A DNA stretch of 64,000 nt from Sipunculus nudus (taxonomy: Eukaryota; Annelida; Sipuncula; Golfingiida; Sipunculidae), in the NCBI GenBank assembly GCA_026874595.1, contig CM049309.1:44905079-44969078 (forward strand), in the 5' to 3' direction. The translations under genes and the position numbers were made by a program. Below are positions 51,480-63,359 of the stretch, piece by piece. Positions within the stretch are counted from its first letter, which is position 1, and every line of letters starts with the position of its first letter. The notes under the pieces were generated by a model. The model saw only the letters and a program-made list of their open reading frames with translations, searched no databases and was not told the DNA's origin.

Positions 51480-52980
51480 ATTTTGACCTTTGGTGCCCGA
51501 ATCTTCCCTTGTCATAGAAGTATATGAATCACAGTCGGCTATTCCACCTCACACAGTCAATGAAATATGACCAGCACGGTGGGAGTGTCATAACCATTAT
51601 TTTCAAGAGGACCATCGCCTCAGGGCTTTTGGTTCTACTGTTTCAAGGCGGCTAGGATCTTTAAAGATACCGAGAGTCGTGGAATGGCTGAAGTGGCGCT
51701 TTATCTGGTGATAAAACGTCTTAGCCCTTCATGTTAAATGGTACTACATTATCCGGGGTGTTTAGTTCGCGCGATGGACTATCGTATACGGACATGTTTT
51801 CTTTATCTAAAATCCCCTCTACCGGATATGTTTCATATACAAACACATCCACCTCACAAGACATTACATACGACAACGGACCTCCTCAAAGAGGCAACCG
51901 AGTTCTAACAAAACAAACCACGGTGAGACTTCAATGGCGGCCAACGACTTGATATCCAATAGCAGTAAGTGGTATTGCTGGAAGGCTGGGCTGGTCGCTA
52001 GGACATTTGCTGTCGCGGACAGTCAGACAGCACTGACCGCTAGCTTGTGATCATCAGAGTGTGCCGGTCCAAGCGGTCATTGATGACCCATGGCAAATCC
52101 ACTTCACTCTTTCACAACGTGTGTTTATAAACAACGCGCAGTTAGAGGCTTTTATTAGCTTTACCAAACAGGGGGTCTTTTAAGCCTGCCCAGAGAGTCA
52201 TTAGTGGAGAGTTCATTTTTATATGGTGTCAATATGCTCAATGGTGGCCAACAATGCTAACACGCAGCGTCTTTTGTAGAAATAGTTTGAAAGTTGTGTG
52301 TCTTTGCGGGACACAACTTGTTACAAGTGTCCCCGCATTATGGGTCACCGCGGGACCTCCTCTCCGATCTTGTAACCCTGGCTAATGGCCTCCGCCCGCT
52401 TTTCGCATCATCCTCCGTGTCTTGTAATGAACGTCACACATTGGTGTCAGGGTGCTTTGGGCAGCTGACTTCAGAGCATTGATCGAGCTTTTCATTTCCA
52501 AATGAAGGCTATTATTACATATGACTTGGCGATCAATCTAACCCAATAGAGAATGCACGCAGGTCCATCCCAGATCGTTGTATATATAGTGCGAACCATT
52601 TTCAAAACGTTAAAGCCCTTTATATACGTTTCCTATTCTGTTGGCGTTTACTCTAGCATGGCATATATACACGAGGCCCACCGTTCTGCCCCAATGGTGC
52701 TCTCTCGATTTCTTTGAGGCCCTGCAATTTTACCTACCGAAACGTCGCATCAGGCAACTTATGCCACGCGACCGATAAAAAAAGAATAACTATATTTATG
52801 CAATAATTATAATGGACCAATATGATGAGCAGGAGGCCGTCATGCAAAGGAAATATATACGTCCATACACCACACCGATATAATAAGGTATACACGCAGG
52901 CAGTTCATGATTTTGTACAACGTTTTGAAGATGACCAAATAAACGAGAATGTTAGAGAGCCTTTTACAAAATTTTAACTG
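51480..52980. other. 1.5-kb complex island with AP-2 and YY1-type sites
   Basis: Balanced repeat-free sequence. GCCTCAGGGC at 51617-51626 matches GCC-N4-GGC, a strong AP-2 site type, and ATGGCGGC lies at 51934-51941. Short frames (51731-51952, 52294-52482) are unrecognised. Candidate enhancer, possibly autoregulatory. Confidence 0.4.
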
Positions 52981-53958
52981 ATAAACATTCATAATTATTT
53001 TATGATAATGATATGTTTATTTTCATATTGTATTAATATATTTATATAGTATTATATTATAAAAGTATTATTTTACCTGGATGGCCAGTCATTGTTGACA
53101 AAAAAGTCGTACTGATTCTGCATGTGATATCTAAAACAAGGAAGATACTTTAAAAATACATATTTATGTGCATGTGTATAAAAGACTAACAGGTAACGCA
53201 TTAATTTGAAATGACATTTTTATTCATATATATGTATATGTGCATATACATAAATATAAACACATTGTGTGCATGTGTGTTTAAGGAATCATATGCACTG
53301 TTTATATGCGCGTGTATATATACAAAGAATATTTATAATTACAGTGTATATATATATATATATATATATACAGTATATATAACTATATATGTGTGTGTAT
53401 GTGCGAGAGTATTTATATATGTCAGTGTGTTTTATCATATATGTATAAATGTTTGGATGCGTGTATATTTAGAGACAAATTTGTGAATGTTAATTGTTAA
53501 ATTCCAAACATATATGTTGAAAAAATTTGCTTTATAATTTTTATAGTTTATCCCTTCCTACTTTGTGACTACGAGCATTAATAACAAGCATGAGCTGAAA
53601 TAATAGGGCAATATTTGAATATATGATATATATTACAAGAATTTTGTCACCGTATATCTTGTATCGGGCCAAAGAAAACCAGTACTTGGGCTCTATATGT
53701 ATTTATATCATGAAAATGTTAGCAAATAGAAAAATTAAAGTTTTCCCAGTTCGATTGTGCACTATACATATCATTCGTAATTCTTCTCCCGCTAACATTT
53801 CAGTCTATTCGGAAATTGCTTCAACAATTAAACTAAATGATTCTTTAACCGACTCAAACATAGGAAAAGGAAAATCAATTTATTTATCTCACTGGATTAG
53901 ATCATAGGAAAGTGCAGGTCATAGTGCAATAGGGGAGTACTTTGAGTTATCCATGATG

Positions 53959-53962
<4 letters not shown>
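52981..53962. other. AT-rich intronic stretch
   Basis: TA tract at about 53348-53372. The plus frame 53623-53907 (94 codons) is unrecognised and probably chance. Confidence 0.4.

Positions 53963-54028
<66 letters not shown>
53963..54028. repeat. (TA)n microsatellite
   Basis: TA array of 66 bases, the last before the proximal promoter. Confidence 0.95.
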
Positions 54029-54033
<5 letters not shown>

Positions 54034-54559
54034 ATAATTGTCAAATTGTTTTGCGTTAGGACTAAAACCATCTCCTCTTATCCTGTTATCATGGGGATGT
54101 TGAATTGGTGTCTCATGTTTTTATGACAAAAAAAACTTGATTGAATTTTAGCACCAACAACTGAAATACCATAGGAGCAGTGACTCGGGGTTATACTGAG
54201 ATTGATTTTCTTCACTCAATATGTTTTCTACTGCCATCCCTGTCTGTTCGGTTACGCAGGAAATAACATGGCGGTTTTTCTTGTTGATAGAGTCATGGCA
54301 TTATTGCAATATTTTCACATGAGTCCCTTCACTATTGTCAACCAGGCACATCATTCATTTATCCCTGTTCATGGAATTTGGCTGCAATAGAACTGACTTT
54401 TCCGTGGATGTCAATCAAACGAACACGATCCCTGGCGACCTCAAACAACGGAGGTGCATTGCAAACTCAATGAACCAATGATAGCGTTGTTTGTGTTTGT
54501 CTTCGTGCTGCTCATTAGCGCACTTCCCATCGCGACATTCAGAATCCATCATTGCACCA

Positions 54560-54700
54560 CTTGGAAGGGGCGGAGCTTAGCCGGACCAGAGCGCCCCCGG
54601 CTGCCATCGTCAGTGCCGCTGGCCAATCAGAGGACGTCTGCTATCCGCCTCGCTTCAGCTTGCAGGGATTTCTTGTCGTCTGCTTTGCCCCCCAGACTCG
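54560..54700 (+). promoter_or_regulatory. Proximal TFAP2 promoter candidate with GC and CCAAT boxes
   Basis: Contains a GGGGCGG GC box (54567-54573), GAGCGCCCCCGGCTGCC (54589-54605) and GGCCAATCAGAGG with CCAAT at 54623-54627. These are the same element types, in the same order, as the distal promoter at 18835-18924. It lies about 420 bases before the ATG at 55046, so a leader of roughly 350 bases is implied. Several ATGs occur in that leader, unlike the distal one, so a leader intron or a downstream start site is possible. Confidence 0.45.
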
Positions 54701-55045
54701 ACACAAAGGATGCCCCAGAAAACACCACGACCGACAACTAATATCTAATATTGGATGTACACACGGTAGAGGACGTGTCGCCCGCGGCTGTGTTTAGAAG
54801 TGGACTCTGCTATACTTTGTACGTGCGCTAGCCTGACATAGCTATACCTAAGCGTACGGAACAGAACGATACATCATCCTGTCAAATACCAGAGGCAGCT
54901 GATAAACTTAACATGACCTGTAACTAGACAAGGAAGTGGATTAAAACTTGAATGGTTCTTGCTGTAAAATAGCCACAAAACTGCGAGCACAGGAGAAACT
55001 GGACTTTATTGAAACAAGGGCCATGGTGGCTGAGGATACCCCGAT

Positions 55046-55183
55046 ATGACTCTGATCGGCCCCGTTGCCAACTTTGACCACCGCTTCGAGTCTTTCCAGA
55101 AGACATCCCCGAAAGACTCGATCCTCACGCCTGTCAGCCTGAAAGAAAGTATGCCCTCCGCCTTCGGAATTATAGATTCAGAG
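55046..55183 (+). CDS. TFAP2: Probable TFAP2 proximal alternative first coding exon
   Basis: Seen: ATG opens 46 codons starting MTLIGPVANFDHRFESFQK, with SILTPVSLKE in the middle and ending GIIDSE. Third positions are rich in G and C, like exon 2 and unlike the flanking DNA. GAG is followed by GTGCCG, a legal but weak donor in phase 0; without splicing the frame stops at 55208-55210. An in-frame TGA at 55031-55033 lies just upstream, so the ATG at 55046 is the first available. Joining to exon 2 gives IIDSE-DRRD; the main human TFAP2A N-terminus ends YEDCE before DRHD, so the junctions resemble each other. The SUMO-type K-Y-E motif of the vertebrate exon is not present. The intron to exon 2 would be 813 bp. 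An out-of-frame ATG at 55023 lies a few bases upstream. Inference: a second promoter of the same gene. The weak donor is the chief doubt. Confidence 0.55.
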
Positions 55184-55996
55184 GTGCCGTTTTTATATCA
55201 TAATCTGTAGTGTTTGTGTGTTTGAAACCATACCCATTGAGTCGGTATTATATCTGTGTGTTCCTGTATACCCTGGGGCGATCGGTTCATTGACAAATGT
55301 AGTCTGAATTAAATATTAACATGTCTGTATGGGGCTATTATAGCGGGGTAGTACCCGTGAACTGCACTGGTCACGGGAGGCGTTTACATTTTAAGAACAT
55401 GGGAGGAAAAGTAAACGGAATACCTTTGGTAATATAAATAATATCCTAAGCCTTAGTGAACACATAGGGTCAATGCAGCCAGCGGGAACGGGGCACGTTA
55501 CAGGGGGTCAGTTTCTGACCTGCACGCTTCATGGTCCAAGGCAGAAGTGTCGAATTAATGATTAAAGCTTGACCGTGTTGTATGAGATGGGAATGCTTGG
55601 TTGCTTGGTATAGAGAAAGCGTGTGTTTGTTGGTAGGGGGAGATGTGGTTCCGATGTGCAATGCTTGTGCGAGTTTAGGATTCGCCCCCGGGTCCCGCCG
55701 CAGGGGCAGATAGCAAGTTGCTGGCCACATTGCCTTAGGGTTTGGTGGTCCGCGGGAGCAGTCTTCGCCTGAGGACACCCCACTGCCGTCGCCGATGGTC
55801 AATCTTATGGAGGTAAATCATCAGTCTCTAGATGCTTGCTGCGTGCTCACGACTGGCCTTTCACCCAGATCGGATTTATTTAGCAGCCATTTACCGTGCG
55901 AGAGAGAATATGGCCTCGGGCCTTGGGGCTTGTCTGTAGCATGTAGTCAGTGAGTTAGTGGCCAAGTATTTAAGGCCGTGTTGGTTGATTTTGCAG
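55184..55996 (+). other. Intron between proximal first exon and exon 2
   Basis: Balanced sequence; minus frames at 55470-55802 are opposite-strand shadows without recognisable content. Ends with the exon 2 acceptor TTGATTTTGCAG. Confidence 0.45.
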
Positions 55997-56461
55997 GATC
56001 GCCGGGACTTGGTGAGCGCGCACGCTGGTGCTCTGGGTCAGCTGGGCAGCACGGGAACCAGCAGCTCGTTCACGTCAGCACCACGACTGTCGCATACCCC
56101 GTCGACGGATTTCCAACCCCCGTACTTCCCCCCGCCCTACAACCTACCACCCCAACACCCCGTGGACTTCAACCACCCCCACGTGAACGCCGACCCCTAC
56201 TCTCACCTGGCAAACCACTACCAAAGTCCTCACCAAACCTACCAGCATCTTGGAGCTCCAGACCGCCACCACAGTGTATTGTCACATCGAGATGACCCGT
56301 TACAAAGAGGGTTTGCAAGTTCCTACGACGCCAGGAGGGATTATGGAGCCGTACGGCGGCCCGATGTTCTGGTCCCGGGAGGTCACCATGAACTCCAAGA
56401 CTCTACCCTTCTCTCAATGCACCACCAGGCGGCCCTGGCCAGTATGGAGGACGGCCCACAG
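55997..56461 (+). CDS. TFAP2: TFAP2 (AP-2) exon 2, N-terminal transactivation region
   Basis: Seen: an acceptor (TTGATTTTGCAG) precedes 155 open codons and CAG/GTGAGG follows, so both boundaries are phase 0. The encoded segment starts DRRDLVSAHAG. It carries TSAP-LSHTP at residues 26-35 of the exon, DFQPPYFPPPY at 38-48 with the PPPY motif, a His/Pro/Tyr-rich middle (about 49-115), and DARRDY followed by a D-L-GGH stretch near 120-140. Known: these blocks and their order match the N-terminal half of metazoan AP-2 proteins; the proline- and PY-motif-rich segment is the transactivation region, and the vertebrate exon 2 also begins DR and includes PRRDY. The DNA-binding and helix-span-helix domains are encoded further 3', outside this window. 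The frame stays open past the donor to a stop at 56528, which would only be read if intron 2 were retained. AP-2 membership is very secure. Which paralogue cannot be stated; many invertebrates have a single one. Confidence 0.96.
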
Positions 56462-56509
56462 GTGAGGGCACATAATGACACTATAGATAATAGTAACAAA
56501 TGCACCAAA

Positions 56510-57170
56510 TTTATAACATACAAGAAATAATACCACACACACAGAAAAAAAATGTTATAACATAATGTAAAATAACAGCCACTGCAAAATGACAAAGATG
56601 CAATGTTGTAACACCACTCTCAAAATTACATGGTTAAACATGTAAAAAAATATATCATAACATTACAACATAACGCCCACTCAAAAACGCTCTGTTACAA
56701 TAAACATATATAGGTATGAGATGTTTGCAATATTTTTTTTTATAAAATAACACACTAAAACTTACAAGAAGGGAACATTATAACTTGATGAAATAACATT
56801 CGATGAAAATTACACAGAAATGTATAACAACATGTTATTATGTTATAAATTACCCCTCACTCAAAAGCACACAGCTGCAAAGGTAAAGGACCGTGTTTTC
56901 ATATGTTATAGAATACCACTCAATCAAAATTACACAGTTTACATGTATGACTGTGTTATAACATTAAAATAACACTCGCCCCAAAATTACACAGTCACAC
57001 AGGTTGGAAAATTCTATAACGTTATAAAAACTCTCACTCAAAATTACACAGTTGAACACAGGTAGGAACATGTCATTACGTTGTAAAACAGCACCCTCCC
57101 AAAATAACAGTTACACAGGTCGGAACATTTTATGACATTACGGATTATAAAAAGGCAAAAGAGCACCATG
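56510..57170. repeat. Degenerate minisatellite, about 55-65-base unit
   Basis: Roughly ten units share the order CACTC-CAAAATTACACAG, then TTACACAGGTAGGAACAT, then ATAACATTATAAAAT. Clear unit starts occur near 56617, 56681, 56808, 56871, 56931, 56981, 57041 and 57101. Units are strongly diverged and vary in length, so the array is old. It begins within about 50 bases of the exon 2 donor. Confidence 0.8.
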
Positions 57171-58020
57171 CATCATATCATAACATAATAGGACATAGCA
57201 AATTATAACAATCACAAAATATAAAATAACACTTGTCGCAGGGTCCTGCTCATCACAGAAATTTTTGTTGTTGTTATAAATAAAATTGAAAGCCTACTTT
57301 CAAATATACATGTATATAGAAAAAATAATATATAATAATATATGAGGATGTAGTGTTAAATTAAATACATATATATTGATACAGAACACACTTTTAAAAT
57401 AATTTTACATTAAGAGGTATTAAAGACGCTTTAAAATCACACACACACATATTTATATGTTTACCCTAATAATCCGATAACGAATTTTAACATGACATAT
57501 ATATATATATATATATACTTGTGTGTGCATGTATGTGTTTATGTATGTATGTATTCATGCGTTATTTCATAAATTTACATGTAAATTCATGAAACAATTA
57601 AAAACGAACCATTCATAAAGTTAAATATATATAATCTCACTTTACCGATCCGGAATACCAATTAACACCCTTTTGCATTATATATACTGGGCAGATTTAT
57701 GATAAATGTACACAGATACTATTACTAAGATGCAACTCACCCAGATATACAAAGAAATATAAATATGCATGAATGTCGTGGTATATATACTTTTAATAGC
57801 CATAAGTCTTTGCAAGCAATATAAATATCTCACAATTCTTTGCAATCAATATATGTCACAATTCTTTGCAATCAGTATGTCATAGTTCTTTGCAACCAAT
57901 ATATGCTATATAAAATAATACACATGTTATTTATATACTTATATTGCATATATATATATATATAAATATAAATATATTTATATGACATGAAATGATGTTT
58001 ATGATAACAAAAATACGTCA

Positions 58021-58058
<38 letters not shown>

Positions 58059-58685
58059 CAGAAAATTATGTTATTTGAAATCTTAAATACTTTTATTTAA
58101 TTATTGCAAGAGTATCATTATATATAATATAGATACATATGTTCCTATATATACTAGCACCCTAATACGTAAATATTCTAGAGCAGATAAGCATAAAATT
58201 GCAACATATTATCAACGTTAATATATTTATGAGAAAATTTCCACCTATTATATACTTGAAGGAAGAACCCTTAATTTACTTTCACATAAATTTGTTGCAG
58301 ATATAATTCTCCTTTAAGAGCAGTTTATTTTAATATTTTCTGAATGAGAGTATTTAAGTTTCTTTTAGTTCGAGTGAATTAAGAATCATTATTTAGAATT
58401 CATGTTGACTGCCTTGTCTTCCACTGCTCATGGCAATATAAAAAGGGCAAATGTCTCAAAGGAAAATGACTGAGTATTAAAGATTAAAAAATGTACAGGG
58501 AAAAGGAAATAAAGAATACATAAATCGTGATACCGCTATATTTCCTACATAAATTACTTTACCATTTCATGGCAGAATCTTATATATTTTCGGACTAAAA
58601 AGGTTTATATATATTTAAACTCCACAGCTATCATTTAAAAATATATATTATGACATATATTGTAAATTATTCAAACTTCTGATAC

Positions 58686-58723
<38 letters not shown>

Positions 58724-58750
58724 TATATTATAATATTATGTAAAAATCCA
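57171..58750. other. AT-rich part of intron 2
   Basis: TA tracts at about 57498-57519, 58025-58056 and 58686-58729. No open frame of 60 codons; no gene seen. Confidence 0.6.
57801..57906. repeat. Four-copy tandem repeat, 24-30-base unit
   Basis: Unit CACAATTCTTTGCAATCAAT with a variable TAT-rich tail: copies at 57801-57830, 57831-57856, 57857-57880 and 57881-57906. The TTGCAA core is shared by all. Confidence 0.9.
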
Positions 58751-58918
58751 ATTATGTATCTTTAAAAAAGCCCTATCGTGATTGCCTTATCTTGGCAACT
58801 GCACACTCATGACTTTGTACACATTGCATAATACCTTTGGGAGGTGAGGGCGTTGCACTGACTAAAACATAACATGTCCCCGGGCATGATGGTTCATCAT
58901 GATACAACATCACGTGTC

Positions 58919-58937
58919 CCCCCCCCCCCCCCCCCCC
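58919..58937. repeat. Poly-C run
   Basis: About 19 consecutive C, rare in this AT-rich region; read as poly-Gly or poly-Pro frames. The exact length may be affected by sequencing error. Confidence 0.85.
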
Positions 58938-61900
58938 ACTACTACCGTATGGAGACATACAAATGTACTTTGATACTTCCAGTATGTGATGTGAACGTTT
59001 TAGCCGCGAGTTCACGTACAATTTTACAGTGTTGTGTTTTGACCCGTGAACACGGGGTATTTATAACTTGGTAGGTTCTGCCCCAGTGAACTATTTACCA
59101 AACGGCATTTTGGTTCAAGCAGCGTGGAAGAATGGGGCGCATACGGCTCCCCATAAATAATCTACCAACCATTAAATTTCCATGCACCTTGTTCAATGAA
59201 TTATACAGCTATATATATATATATGTACTGCTGCCTTCAATGTAGCGAGCTTTCAGGCAGCGAGTTGGCGATTTGTTCTTGTGAGTATATGCCAACCCTG
59301 CAGGAAACACGCATACCGATTTGATAAAGCTAGATTTCATTGCAGGGGTGTTAGTTTGGGCTACATTTTTATCAGCGAAACCCCAGTGAGATGTTTTGTT
59401 TATCTATGAAGCCATACTGACACAGTTGCAGACAATAGAACGGATGTATAAACAAAAGGAATAAGAGGGCTTTATTTGATGCTTTCTATCTGATGAGAAA
59501 CATACTTTGGAAGTCTGTGCCGTGTCAAGCGACAGATGCAGTTGGTCCCCATGTCTTAAGAATTTCTCGCTTTTTCGGGAGATAACTCGTCTGACGGTGC
59601 ATGTTATCTTAACACCACGCAGATTCCATAATACTGCAGAGGTCCAGCACAATATTGACTTAGTAATCTCATCTAACTACATAGGTTTTCAAGAGCTGTG
59701 TTTTGGGCGGCACAAGTTACAACAGCCGTTACAAGACATTGAGGTGATCACGCGGTTGCCCTTTCGTCTCATTTCTTCACATAGAGACCATGAGGGTAAC
59801 GCCAAAATAACTCCATTGCCCGTCCGAATGTTCCCACGTGCGGGCGGGATTCAAACTTTCAAAGGCATCCGCTGCAATTCTCCAGTTAGAGAAATTTATT
59901 TCGTCTGAATGGACACTGCAGGATACACTAAATACCATGACATAGAGTGGATTGTTATACTATGGAAACTCATTCATCAAAATACTCCGAGTCGGCACCG
60001 ATTGCCTCAAATTTTCTCAGTCAGGGGTAGGCGGTAACAAACAGAGCGGGTCTAAGCACCCGTGGCCGGTTGTCGGGCCCCCGCCGGTATTACTATTCAC
60101 GCCAAACAGCCCTATTAGGATAATTTTCACTCCAAAATGTTTGTGCTATTACAAGTAAACTCTCTTCTTAAGGAGAGTCGAAGGAGTCAAGCTGACAGGC
60201 TTTGTAAGGTCTCTGCTGCATGCGATATATTAGTGAAGTAGCGGTGTGTTAATAGACTGGGGAGGCTGGACTTAGTGAGGACCGTCTTCTCTTAGCGGTC
60301 CGTCTGATCAGTCATCAAGAGGCAATATGGCGTGAAGCGCTCAGTAGTCCGCCACCAGTCGTTATTTTGAAAGATGGTGAGGCAGACAGAGCGTTTAGTG
60401 GTGTTTGGACTTCACCACGTCATATCCAAATTTGAAAAATTAATTAAGAAACTTGATCCCTCTGTTTTTTTATCGAGGTGATTGTTTTGGAGGAAAAAAC
60501 TGGGCGGACAAAGGGCAGATGTAACGTGTGACCTATCAATCTCTTGTCAAGTTCAAAGGCAGTCATTCCTCATCCGCCTCCGACAAGTGTGCCTCGACTC
60601 GATGTGGAGCTAAACACTTGCTTCGTAATTATAGTCTTTAACTATCATAATGGACCGTGTACCATAATTTAGACTTTGTCGGGTGTCAGTTGGCCTTTCA
60701 AGCTCAGTTCTGCCGTTACAAAATGCAGACCTCGTTGGCCCAGTTTCTCCACTGTCAAACTCTGCAACAGGAAGTGCGTCACTCTTGTTGAGAACGCATG
60801 CACACCTGCAGTCCACGAAAGCTGGTCAGGAATGGACTGAGCACTTAGTGAGCTGAATGCGTTCACACCGTTCGAGTACCCTTTCTAGCCTGAAGAGTTT
60901 GATCAGTAAACAGCTTGAATCTCCGCAGTGTTTGCCCCAAACGATACAAGGGCAAGACTGCCATTTACCTGTAGTAAAACCCACACCATTTATACATCGC
61001 CTCCCCGACAGGGCATTTGCTGTGTAATCAGTTTACAGCAAATACTCTAATCCATTTAAACGCCCACTGTTAATTGCCTCAATACATTTGGTGGCATTGT
61101 ATCCAAATGGGTTGTTGGTATGCGTGTGGGGCACCTTCATGAAAAACAGGCTTAAACAAAGTGTCCGTTTACCTTTTACTTATTTGCAGAAATCCCAAAG
61201 AGGCGAGATATAGAGAATTTGTGTATTTACTATAACGCCGAATGATCGGTAATTCCTGCATCGTAGAAGTCTAAATATTTGCTTTGTTTAAGCCCCCCTC
61301 TCTGTCCCAAGTGCCCAAAGGGATTGGTGCCCTATGTATATATATTTCCCCAAGCTCATGTTCTGTGGTTACGGTCTGTCAGGCTTGTTTTCTGTTGACC
61401 ACTCCTGATCATAGGTTAGACATAGTAAATTGGGCTCGTGGGTCTTCCTCTCGCGCGTGTTTATTTACATACTGTGTAGCACGGTCCCTGGGTCAATTTA
61501 AGTACGACTGGGGCGGACACACGAGAAGTTGTATCTTTGATGCGCGTAACCAAGACACCATCAATTTTCCGCGTAATGGGATAGTTGGCCTTAAATCCTG
61601 TATTGGGTTGCTCTTTAAATAGACTTCTAAATCAATTCCTGTTATTCTGTGTAACAATGTGTTGTTACAATTTTCACACTTCGGGACAGTGGGGCCGTAA
61701 ATTGAGTTAACGACAGGATTTGCAGGCCATTCGAGAGGGCGGGTCGGATGAGCACGTATAACAGCAGCGGAGGGCTGAGACTCGTGCCACGGGCACCAAA
61801 ACGACACAGTCGCATAATAGAAATGCAATATTCTGTAAATATGTTTATGTAGCGTAATTTGACTGTGATGGCCTGGCGAATGGAAGATTTATTTGATTGG

Positions 61901-62050
61901 ATGGCCTATCAGTCAGAGAAATCCTGCCCTTTGAAAACCAAATTTGCGGTAAAAGCAGACCAACTGAGCGAACTGACATCAATTATATCGTCAATAGAAG
62001 CATGGCAGGGGGTTCATGAACAACTTTAGTGATGGGTGGGGTCAAAATAC
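58938..62050. other. 3-kb complex block in intron 2
   Basis: Balanced, nearly repeat-free sequence. The longest frame is 133 codons (59507-59908, plus, TTG start, first internal ATG late), with an unrecognised translation. Other frames at 61284-61622 and 61493-61828 lie opposite each other. No AP-2 exon recognised. Candidate regulatory block, possibly hiding a short exon. Confidence 0.35.
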
Positions 62051-63060
62051 TAGTGTCTAATATTTACATAAATCTCCAGCATCAAACCTTCTTATTTATT
62101 TAAATGAATGCCATCTTCATCTTTTATTGATAACATGATTTAGTCACTCTTAAGTTGAATGTTTCCAGTAAATAAAAATTAATAAAAAGTGTCTTACAAT
62201 AAATATGAAATAAGAAGAGCAAGCTGAATTAATTATCGATGTTAATTAACAAAGTATAAAAAATTATAAAAGTTTGTCTTAATTAATTCTCATAAATATT
62301 TTTAGGCATTTTAATACTTTTATTGTTCAAAATCATTACGCATATTTAAGAATAACAGCTGAAGTGTAATGATCAGGTAAGAGATGCAATCACCATGGCG
62401 GCAAAAAGCTCCGCCATCCGTCTGAGATGTGATAGCATCTCTGTATAAAAAGCCACGCACTGCTGATAATGACGACCCTGCCAACCTTAGTCAGTGTGGC
62501 CTAAAAACTGAGAGATCTTTTAATGACTGAGGTGATAATTGGAGTAAGCATGCTAATTAATTGTCAGTCTTTAACGCTGTGTGTGAGTATGCATCCCGGG
62601 CGGCCGCCGGTTAGATTCCGCGTTGCATGAATATAAAAGATGACTAGCGGAGCAGCAACTCCAGTTCATGTAAAATAAACGCTAAAATTATCGTGGCCCC
62701 GACAGGTGCCCCGTAAAATACCGTATTGAAACAGGAATGCGTATAGCATACCATCAAATAACATCATATAGAAACTGCATTCATATACTCCCTTGTAAGA
62801 TGTATAAAAAGTCATTGGTATAGACTGCTATTAGACTGTCAATTTGTTCGTATAACGCACTGAAAACGTGTTGTACCATGCATTGTGTTATTGTGATTGT
62901 TCGCGAGGACACTTTACCGGCCTATTTATAATGTGTAGTCGTCCTAAACACCGGTTTTCTCAGATGTTTACAGTGTGTTCTCGCTCATCGTCTCTGCATT
63001 CTTGGAAAAAATAGCATTCACTGAAATAATGAAAAATAGACCAAATTGCAGTTAAATTTT
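62051..63060. other. Intron 2 sequence with a small island
   Basis: A balanced island at about 62380-62720 holds ACCATGGCGGCAAA (ATGGCGGC at 62395-62402) and the short inverted repeat GAGATG-N6-CATCTC near 62424. No 60-codon frames. Candidate regulatory element. Confidence 0.35.
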
Positions 63061-63121
63061 TAAATTGTTATTAACAGTTAGTTTGCACATGCATATATAT
63101 ATACACACACACATGTATACA

Positions 63122-63122
<1 letters not shown>

Positions 63123-63165
<43 letters not shown>

Positions 63166-63197
63166 TGTATATCTATATATATCTTGTATATCCATAT

Positions 63198-63236
<39 letters not shown>
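63123..63236. repeat. Paired (TA)n arrays with ATCTTGTATAT spacers
   Basis: TA arrays at 63123-63163 and about 63200-63236, separated by repeated ATCTTGTATATC strings; another ATCTTGT follows. Confidence 0.95.
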
Positions 63237-63238
<2 letters not shown>

Positions 63239-63359
63239 TGTTTATATTATCTTTATTTATAATTTTGTATATACTTTTTACATATGAAATATAATTTTAC
63301 ATTCAAAGGATACCTTTAAAATAGAGTTTTAATTTATATATGAAGTTTACAAAGTTTAG

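Noticed and set aside
55562-55802. Minus-strand frames between the proximal first exon and exon 2
   Set aside because: Opposite-strand frames in balanced DNA with no family resemblance or splice context.
56250-56465. Alternative reading frames within exon 2 (also 55978-56295)
   Set aside because: Shadows of the AP-2 frame, which alone carries conserved motifs.
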